A stretch of 64,000 nt of DNA from positions 3,658,001 to 3,722,000 of the forward strand of contig JAZBRI010000011.1 in NCBI GenBank assembly GCA_036874045.1, given 5' to 3'. Source of the stretch: Cymodocea nodosa (lineage: Eukaryota; Streptophyta; Magnoliopsida; Alismatales; Cymodoceaceae). This document shows, one piece after another, positions 55,685-64,000 of the stretch. The position numbers and the translations under genes are program-made. Within the stretch, counting starts at the first letter, position 1. Each line of letters begins with the position of its first letter. The notes under the pieces were generated by a model. It saw nothing but the letters and a program-made list of their open reading frames with translations, had not been told where the DNA came from and searched no databases.

Positions 55685-55697
55685 GTCCCCCTTTTTG
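55685..55697 (-). promoter_or_regulatory. Polypurine tract of element K
   Basis: AAAAAGGGGGAC on the minus strand beside the LTR, with a second tract AAAAGGGGAGAAA near 55990-56003. The interval 55698-56179 has no gene. Confidence 0.8.
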
Positions 55698-56179
55698 ATG
55701 ATGACAAAACTATATTAAATCAATTATGAAATATGTTTTAACTCAACAAAGCACCTTCATTGGGTTAACTTTTAATTCAACAAACTTGTTTGTTGACTTA
55801 AGTTCACTTAAGCTTATTTCTATTGTTTGTGTAAATTTTACCTCTCAGAACTAAAACTCTCAAATGTCAATAATTATATAAGTATCAGTTTTCTAATTAT
55901 CATCTATCAGATTACAATAACCATTCAATAGCATCTCCTTTTATAATATATATATATGCAATTAAGATCATAATCATCTTTTTATAATATTTCTCCCCTT
56001 TTTTGTCATTAATCAAAAAGATAATTATAGAGAATATATATACATATATAAGAGAATTACAACAATAATTTCTGTAAACAAGAATAATAATTGAACACAT
56101 TTATAGAAAATGTATTGTTCAATGAATCAGACAAGTAATACAAACATTACATTTTGTATTCAGAAACAAACAAAAACAG

Positions 56180-58447
56180 TTAGCAACCCCTCCTAAGTAT
56201 ATCACTTATAACATTACATATTTTATCTCCTAGATGCCTAATATCATTTCTGATGTCATTAAGCACTGCATCTAAGTCAGGAGGTAGCTGGGTTTGCTGT
56301 TCTGCTTGAACTGAATAACTTTGTTGTTGTTGTTGTATATGGTCTGTATTAGGTTGTTGTTGTTGTTGTCGTTGAGGTTTATGCATGGCCTGGAATTTTT
56401 GCAAATCTTTGACACTAAATGCTCTCATGCCTTTAGTTTTAGAGGGCTAGTCAAATAAAGTCAATTCGCTTGCAAGGATTCTACATACAGCATCACCATA
56501 AAATAACTTTGAACTCATATGCTGTAGTTGAGACATAAAAACATCAAACCAATTTATTTGAATTCTATTTAGCAGGCCATAAGTTGCATATAAACAGCTT
56601 CTGCTGACTTCCAAATTGTGTCCAACTCTCTGAAATAAATTTGCATGCAATATATTTGCAATAAATCTTGCCTCTGCATTCAGATTTTCCATTAATCTCA
56701 TTTCAAAATATACATCTGGAATTTTTGATAAAGACTGAATGTTCCATTCCAGTTGTCTTATTATGTCAAATCTATTGGTAACAACAACACCTTCATTCTT
56801 TAATCCTAAAACTTCAAAAATTAACTCAGGAGACAATATAAACTCCTATTCATTTATTTGAGTTTTCAGAAAATTTCCATTCTTGTCCAGATTGCTATAA
56901 AAAGTTGCAATAAGCTCTATGTATTGCTTCCATTTTGTTCCTACTGGCAAGAATTTAATGAGGCCTTGAAACTCAAACAGATCTCTTATTTCCATCAAAT
57001 TTCTAAATTTTATTGGACGAGCATGTAGAATCTGACATGTAATCAGATTATTGTATTTCTGTAATGCTTCTTCGGATCTAAAATGAATTGCATTACCTTG
57101 AATTTTTAGTATTGTACACAAAGAAGGTGATACCTGAAGCCGTGATTCAGAGTTTAATTCATCTTTAAGAACCTCTTCTTCAAAATGAATGTCATGTTGT
57201 TCCTCTTCCAAAATATTATCTTGAAGCTGCTCAGGTAAGCTTGATTCTTCAGCTTCAACAGTGTTAGGAGCATTGTCAATATGCTCAACATTCATCTGTT
57301 CAGTCTCTATTGAATGTTCAGAGTACAATTTTTCCACAAATTCTACAGCCAGTGTATCTGTCTATATTTGTTCATTTTGTTCAATAGATAATTCCATTGA
57401 TTCATGCTGTGAATTCTCAGACTCTGCTTCTATAGATTCCGTAGAAGGCTAGTTAACTTTTAACTCTTCTGGAGTCTTAACAATTTTAATATCTGCTACT
57501 CCAGACAATTCAGCCTTTGAACTAGTTACTGCCTCAACATTGTCAATTATATCTGCAATAACTTGTTCAATGTCAGGTGCCTGATGCTCTGATTTATCAA
57601 TTTCTGCATCATCAGGACTTGTACTAATAGAAAAACTTGAGCTCATATTTGACTTGGATTTCTTCTCAAGTTTTCTAGCAAGGGAAAATAAAGTCTCATT
57701 ATCTTCATTAGTTTTAGTGTGTTCGGAACTGATGAGTTTATCAGATGCACAATAAGGTACAATGTCTAGACATACATTGTCCTTTGGAAATAAATTTTTA
57801 TCTAATTTTCCTTTTTCAATAGACTTTGTTTCCTTAGACATAATTTTTTTGACTTTCCTTCTTCTATAACAATTTTGTTTCTCCTTTTCAAGTATTGCTG
57901 TTTTCTTTTCAAATTGCTCCATAAAAGTTTTTTACTTTAATTCTTCTAAGGCACTTTCTATTGCAATGGCCTTTCAAAGACTATGAACTTTTGTTTTGTC
58001 TACAGCAATATCTGATTCTACTTGTTTTGAATATAAAGGAGTAGGGATAGTTGATTCATGCTCTTCCTCAAATGCATGTAGTCTTGTACCATTTATAGGA
58101 GTTTGAGAAGTTCTATTTGATGAACCTACACCTTTTTCCAAATATTTTGCATACTGTTCCAAAAATGCAATCTCAACACATTTCATTCTGTATTCTCTAT
58201 CATATTTACTTCGAATACCCATGTATGTAATACTTGCATTAGTATGTTGAAGTTCTTGTCTAACTTCATCTAATATATCTTGAGAAAAGAAGTAATCTCT
58301 ATAAAGTTCTTCTAACCTTTTGTCCACTCGAAATATTTTCTTGAACCAAGTACGTGGAACTTCATCATTCTCTATTTCTTTTCCTTTTGCATCTCTTCTG
58401 CTTTTGCCTTTTCCTCTACCATGACCTTTGTAGAACTTGGAGACCAT
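56180..58447 (-). pseudogene. Accessory (third) ORF of copia K
   Basis: 755 codons in one frame, from MVSKFYKGHGRGKGKSRRD (a basic, possibly nuclear-targeting start; an upstream in-frame Leu-rich extension to 58471 is possible) to a TAA at 56180. Six in-frame stops (57974 TGA, 57932 TAA, 57449, 57362, 56846 and 56447 TAG), no frameshift. Helical N-terminus (LDEVRQELQHTN, MKCVEIAFLEQYAKYLE), an acidic Glu/Ser-rich middle, then the family motifs RDLFEFQGLIKFLP, VLGLKNEGVVV, LNRIQINWFDVFMSQL and SKLFYGDAVCRILAS. A Gln-rich stretch follows, and a helical tail (VISDILRRGC). Resembles the 'putative plant transposon protein' family; function unknown. Homologous to 1-1460 and, more distantly, to the J and A accessory ORFs. 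Confidence 0.78.
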
Positions 58448-58957
58448 CGTTGCAGGTTGTAACAGCAACAAAGGCGAAAGATTTTCTTGACAAAATTTAC
58501 AAATAACCTAAGTCCCCGTGTAATAAGAGTTTAAATAGGGTTTTTAGGCATATAACTCAACATGAAGAGAAGTCGGGTTTAGAAATTAAATAAATATTGA
58601 ATAAAGTTTATTCAATCAAGGTACCCGAAATATTCAAGTATAACTCGTTGAGTTAACCAACCTAACGAGTAAAACGCTGTCTAGAGGCAGTTTTACATGT
58701 TACCTTATCTAACATAACGTCTAGTTAGTACACCAATTTTCGGATGCTTCCAACTGAAACGTTCCAAAAACAACACACATGCTAAACTTAACATTATCTT
58801 GAGAACATTGTAAACTATTTGAACATTTTGTCCTTTGAATCTAAAATAGTTTATTTGTCTTTTTAACTTATTTCAACAAGATTTTAAGAGGACATTAATT
58901 TAGATTAACTAAGATTTGTATTCTAAATTATATTAATCTATTTTCGACATTGTTAAT
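58448..58957 (-). other. Region upstream of the K accessory ORF
   Basis: Noncoding. The minus strand has CTCGTTAGGTTGG next to CTCAACGAGTTATAC (~58636-58675) and a TATA-like CCCTATTTAAACTC (~58525-58540) about 80 bp before the ORF, so it may hold an internal promoter. Confidence 0.45.
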
Positions 58958-60028
58958 TCTCCCCCTACAAATATACTTCAAATATATTCAATCAAAATAC
59001 AAAATATACTTGTAGTGACAATAGATGTTAAGTATAACTATACTTTTACATTTTCTTTTTAGAGACTTCCGTTATCCTGACATCATCAAAAATGATTTCC
59101 TAAATCAATTCCTACTGTATATGAATCAAAACACAACTTTGAACTCAATTTGATTAATTCAAGGAGAATAAAAGAATGTATCTCAAATAAACGTTTTCAA
59201 AAGTACTAATGTTGATTCAATAAATCAGTAGTCATATTGGTATAAACTATATGCGATCAAAGATATCTATAATTAATGAAACAACTTTTTCTTTTCAAAA
59301 CAGTAAATATTGATAATTTTCCTTAAAAGTTAGTTTGAAAAGCTTGAATCATACAAGAGCTTTCTAATGTACCCGTGTAATGAGCTTTCAGTCAACAATC
59401 CTAGATTTGATCAGGACCTTAGGTTGCCAGATTTAAAGAATCCTTTTTTAGGACAACAATCCTTACATACCTATCTGCTCAAGTACAAAAGGCTCGTGAT
59501 CAAACTGATCAACAAACTCTCAAAGATTTTTACTTTGTAAGCATTTTTCATTTCAAGCACAGTATATATGTATTCCATTAATACAAATGCAATAAAACAC
59601 AAATCTCATACAATTTTTACTTCTATGATTGTACTGAGAATATGAATCAGTTTCAATAAACTTATACTTTTGATTAACATTTTAAGATGAGTTACATATA
59701 ACTTATTCTACAAGTTTAATCAATTAAGTCAAATTTATGCATGATCATATGCATTTTCCGTGATTCAAAGAAAACATTTAATCAAAATTTAAGAATGTCA
59801 GAAGTATTTAATGTTTTTCATTTACACTTCCACTTAAAATCGTAAAAACTATTAAAATTGATAAACTACTTAAAATCAATAAGATACTACTATGATTTTA
59901 CAATAAATAAATAGTATCTTAAGTAGCAGTTTAGATATTACTTTAGATATTTATATTAAGTATATAATATCTATGAGGTGAACAACATCATCAATAATAT
60001 TTATCTTTTTATGTGGAGTTTAAGCATT
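58958..60028 (-). other. Noncoding 3' module of copia K, shared with gypsy A and B
   Basis: On the minus strand, right after the pol stop, the sequence runs collinear with B 23348-24646 up to a polypurine-like GTAGGGGGAGA (58958-58967). The best part, 59320-59560, contains GATCACGAGCCTTTTGTAC, TTGAGCAGATAGGTATGTAA, GGATTGTTGACTGAAAGCTC and AAGCTCTTGTATGATTCAAG, all with near-identical spacing to B. No ORF of note. Confidence 0.7.
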
Positions 60029-63000
60029 TTACACATCACATAGCCTACAAATACCTAAATTTAATCTAATGTTGCATAATGTATTTTCATCTAGGGGTTT
60101 TGTAAATATATCAGCTAATTGATTTTTACTAGACAAATTCTAATTTAATTTTTCCTTTAATTACGCTATCTCTTAGAAAATGATGTCTAACCTCTATATA
60201 CTTTGCTCTTGAATGTAATACAGGATTTTTAGAAAGATTTATTGCAGAACTACTGTCACAATAAATCTTAGTTGTATCATAAGATAATCCAAAATCTTCT
60301 AAAGTTTGCCTTATCCACAGAATCTAAGTGCAACATAGTGCAGCAGCAACATATTCAGCTTCTGTAGTAGAAAGTGCTACATAGTTTTACTTTTTACTAA
60401 ACCATGACACCAAATTATTTCCCAATAATTGACATGTGCCACTAGTACTCTTTCTATCAGATTTAGATCATGCATAATCAACATCAGTATATCCTATAAG
60501 ATCTATTGAACTATCCTTAGAATAATACAGTCCGAAATTTTTAATTCCTTGTATATATCTAAATATTCTTTTAACTGCAATTAAGTGTGATTCTTTAGGA
60601 TTAGATTGAAATCTAGCACAAACACACACAGCAAACATAATATCAGGTCTACTAGTAGTCAAATAAAGTAAAGAACCAATCATACTTCTGTATTTTCTTA
60701 GATCTATAGATTTTCCTATGTCATCAATATCTAACTTTAAAGTAGTACTCATAGGAGTTCCTCAAATCCTTGTATCATTAAAATTAAATTTCTTAAGCAT
60801 TTCATCTGCATATTTTTCCTGATTTAAAAATATACCTTTATCCATTTGCTTAATTTGAAGTCCTAGAAAATATGAAAGTTCTCCTATCATACTCATTTCA
60901 AACTGATTAGTCGTCTCTTCAGAGAATATTTCTATCAACTTATCAGAGGTTGCTCCAAAGATTATATCATCCACGTATATTTGAACGACAATCTGATCTT
61001 TACCATCTCTCTTAATAAATAGAGTATGATCCACTTTTCCCATGATATAGCCTTTTTCTATTAAAAAAGTAGACAACCTTTCATTCCATGATCTAGGTGC
61101 TTGCTTGAAACCATATAAGGCTTTCTTCAATTTATACACAAAGTCAGGATTTTTAATATCTTCAAATCCAGGTGGTTGTTTTACATAGACTTCTTCATTA
61201 ATTAAACCATTTAGAAATGCACTCTTTACATCCATTTGATATAATTTAAAATCCATATAACAAGCATAGGCCAATAATATTCTAATACTTTCTAACCTAG
61301 CCATAGGAGCAAATGTTTCATCATAATCTAATCCTTCTTCCTGTGTATACCCTTGTGCAACTAATCTAGCTTTATTCCTTATAATTTGACCAGTTTCGTT
61401 AGTTTTGTTTCTAAAGATCCACTTTGTACCTATTATGGACTGATTTTCTGGTAGAGAGACTAATTCCCATACATCATTTCTGATGAATTGATTTAGTTCT
61501 TCTTGCATTGCCACTATCCAATTTTCATCAGATAATGCTTCTTGTATATTCCTTGGTTCCACCATAGAAACAAACATACACATACTATTTAAATTTACTG
61601 AAGCTCTAGTTTTAACTCCCTCATTAATATTACCAATGACTTGAGTAATGGGATGTGATGAAGAATAACGCCAATTTCTCTGATTTTCCTCAATATTCTC
61701 ATCAACATCTGAAAGTCCATCACTTTCATCATTAGTTTGATCATTTAAGTTCATATTTTTGATTTTTTCAGATAAATCATCAATTTCTCTATTGATCTCT
61801 AATTCATTTGGAAAATTGATCATATCATCATTATCAACTTTAGATTGAGATTCTCTAAGAGAATTTTCATTGAAGCTTACATGGAGGGTTTCTTCAATAG
61901 TCCTAGAAGTCTTGTTATATACTCTATAGGCTTTACTTCTAGTAGAGTAACCTACAAAAATTCCTTCATCCGATTTGGCTTGAAATTTATCCCTTTTATC
62001 CTTAGTATTAAGAATAAAACACTTGAAGTCAAATGGTTTCATATAGGAAATTTTTGGAACCCTATTAAACATAATTTCAAAAGGAGTTTTATTAACATGA
62101 GGTCTTAAATGACTTCTGTTAATAACATAACAAGCTGTATTTACTGTTTCAGCCCAAAGATTTTGAGGTAATTTATGCTCATTCAACATAGTTCTGGCCA
62201 TTTCTTGTAGTGATCTATTCTTTCTCTCAACAACACCATTTTGACACGATGCTTTGGGAAAAGAAAATCTATGATCAATGCCATGCTCATTCCAATAGTT
62301 ATCCATTTGATCATTATCAAATTCAGTTCCATGATCACTCCTAAGTTTTTGAATAGAGACACTTTGCTCATTTTGAACAAAATTGCAAAATATTTAAATT
62401 TTTCAAAAACTTCTGTCTTAGAAGCTAGAAAATATACCCAAGTGTATATAGAGAAGTCATCTACTAAAACAAATACATACCGTTTACCACCAAGACTCAT
62501 GATTCTTGTTGGTCCAAATAGATCCATATGTATAAGTTCTAAGACTCTCTTGCTTGAAATATCAGTTTTGGATTTAAAAGAGTTTTTGTGAAGTTTACCT
62601 AACTCAAATGCATCACACATAAAGTTCTTTGAGTATTTAATCTTTGGTAAACCTCTCACTAAATGTTTTCTAGATAGTTTATATAACAGTCTCATATTTA
62701 TATGCCCAATCCTTCTATGCCATAGATATGCATCACTAGTTTCAGCTAGCAAACATGAATTTAAATCAACTGCACTAGAAGGTAAAGATAAAATATATAC
62801 GTAACCTTTTCTTTTAGCAATAAACTTAATTTCATCTGTATTTTTATCAATTATTTTGCATACATTATCTTCAAACACTACATAATATCCATTTTCAGTT
62901 AGTTTTATGACACTTAGCAAATTAAATCCTAGGTTTTCTACATATAATACATTCAAAATAACACAAGTAGGAGTTATTTGAACATTGCCCATACCTATGA

Positions 63001-63109
63001 TTTTATCTTTGCTTTTGTTTCCAAATGTTACACTTCCTTTCATGGTATTTGTAAAATTTTGTAATAGACTTTTTTGTCCGGTCATGTGACTTGACGCTCC
63101 ACTGTCCAA
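60029..63109 (-). pseudogene. Copia pol of element K (protease, integrase, RT, RNase H)
   Basis: Protease WILDSGASSHMTG (~63110), integrase zinc finger HRRIGHINMRLL..MCDAFELGK (last Cys replaced by Phe), LIHMDLFGPTR, core [67 protein letters not shown] at 60966-60977, MIGELSYFLGLQ, RNase H GYTDVDYA, HSRAKYIEVRHHFL, ending GICRLCDV and a TAA at 60029. Frameshifts near 62395 and 60140, and stops such as TGA at ~60762. A 514-codon stretch (62306-60762) is open through integrase and RT. Recently disabled. Confidence 0.9.
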
Positions 63110-63145
63110 GATCCATTTTGATGTTGTTTCCTCCTACAACACAAA

Positions 63146-64000
63146 TTAAGAAAAACTTTTTCTTGGTACCCAATGTTGTTGAGGACCAAGTTCATTAAAC
63201 GCATATTTCTTCTTTTTGTTTAAAAATAGTTTAACATTATCATTTATATTCTTATTAGTTGTAAGTACTATTGATTTGTCATTAGCTTCATACTCACATA
63301 TAGCATTATTGCTTTTGCAATCATTCTTTTTGTTTTCAGATGTAGTATAATCAAGACCAAACATATTTTTATCAGATGTTAATTTATTTTGGTCATGCTT
63401 ATACATTTCTGTAAGTTCATACCAAGATTTTGTACTTGTATTAACACTTTCCGTACATACAAAATCTTTTTCTACACAAGAATTTTTTGTTTTATCACAT
63501 GCAGAATGAGTAATTGGTCTAATACTAGTGTAATGAATTACATGCTCAAGTTTCTGAATTTTCAGTTTACTACAATTGTTTGAAATTTTAGAAACATTAG
63601 AAACTGAATTTCCAGAACAAGAAACAAGATTTTTAGAAACATTTATAGTCATGTTAGAAGTACAATTTGACAAATCACATTGATTTATATTATTACTACA
63701 TGATTTATCCCTTGAAGTGCCTACTTCTACATATTTATTACCTTGTTTCATAATAAAAGGAATTTTAGTCTTAGATTTACTTGAATTGCAACTAATAAAT
63801 CCTTTATTGGCTTGAGATTCACGATATTCAGGATAATCAAATCCTAAGCGAAATTTATAAGACACCGCAGGAGTACTAGTTAGTTTGTCTAACTTAGTTT
63901 GACTTAAATTCCATTTCTCAATGGTAGAATTTAAATCTTGCTCTCTCAGTTTTAATTTTTCTATCTCTAATTCAAGTTCATTTATATTGTTTCTCAACAT
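63146..64000 (-). pseudogene. Copia Gag C-terminal part of element K
   Basis: 284 open codons to the window edge: a coiled-coil start (INELELEIEKLKLREQDL), a Ser/Asn/Lys/Cys-rich middle and the closing GPQQHWVPRKS, the tryptophan motif commonly seen at the gag end of SIRE-type elements. The frame continues into protease (63109) through a TAA and a TAG within 12 codons. Gag and pol are in the same frame, so they were probably one polyprotein. The knuckle lies outside the window. Confidence 0.82.

Larger units (their letters stand above)
54100..64000 (-). mobile_element. SIRE-like copia element K, lacking only its 5' end in this window
   Basis: On the minus strand: gag, pol, noncoding 3' module, accessory ORF, polypurine tract, 3' LTR. 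It interrupts pol of J. Likely the youngest of the H-I-J-K nest by position. The 5' LTR, primer site and gag start are beyond 64000. Confidence 0.88.

Overview
This window is repeat-dense plant nuclear DNA, AT-rich apart from one GC-rich patch at about 13.8-14.3 kb. The evidence for a flowering plant is indirect: LTR retrotransposons of both superfamilies with plant-type primer sites (initiator-Met-like TGGTATCA for Ty1/copia, TGGTGCCGTTGCC for Ty3/gypsy), large SIRE/Maximus-like copia elements with a third ORF, and an F-box protein of plant type. I see no ordinary host gene, tRNA, rRNA or CRISPR array. The whole window reads as nested retrotransposons, and element edges could mostly be placed from TG..CA ends, primer sites, polypurine tracts and target-site duplications (TSDs).

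Left half (1-28.9 kb). A decayed accessory ORF of a copia element (1-1460) abuts a truncated gypsy LTR (L, + strand). Then comes gypsy element A (- strand, about 2851-28908). A has been hit by a gypsy solo LTR D (4757-6825), a Tork/Tnt1-like copia E (9046-14704, inside A's F-box gene), and a complete sister element B (15552-26661, + strand, inside A's gag). B has 2-kb LTRs, a primer site, a partial integrase, gag and an open 379-codon F-box gene, but no reverse transcriptase. A and B therefore look like a non-autonomous gypsy family carrying an F-box gene.

Middle (28.9-43 kb). A K-type copia LTR with primer site (F), LTR fragments, a deleted copia element G with an in-frame gag-integrase fusion, a gypsy LTR fragment M split by a solo copia LTR, then copia element H.

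Right (43-64 kb). Four nested copia elements: H is interrupted by I, I by J, and J by K, which runs off the right edge. J and K carry pol, a long noncoding module and a third ORF resembling the 'putative plant transposon protein' family, then LTRs.

The most unusual signal is modular sharing between superfamilies. Gypsy A/B and copia J/K/F share (i) the accessory ORF, (ii) a noncoding 3' module of about 1 kb and (iii) an LTR U3 block of about 75 bp rich in CTCGTTAAGTTA-type motifs. A second strong signal is the mode of decay: many ORFs are interrupted almost only by in-frame stops, largely TAG, with few or no frameshifts, as expected from C-to-T change in methylated DNA.
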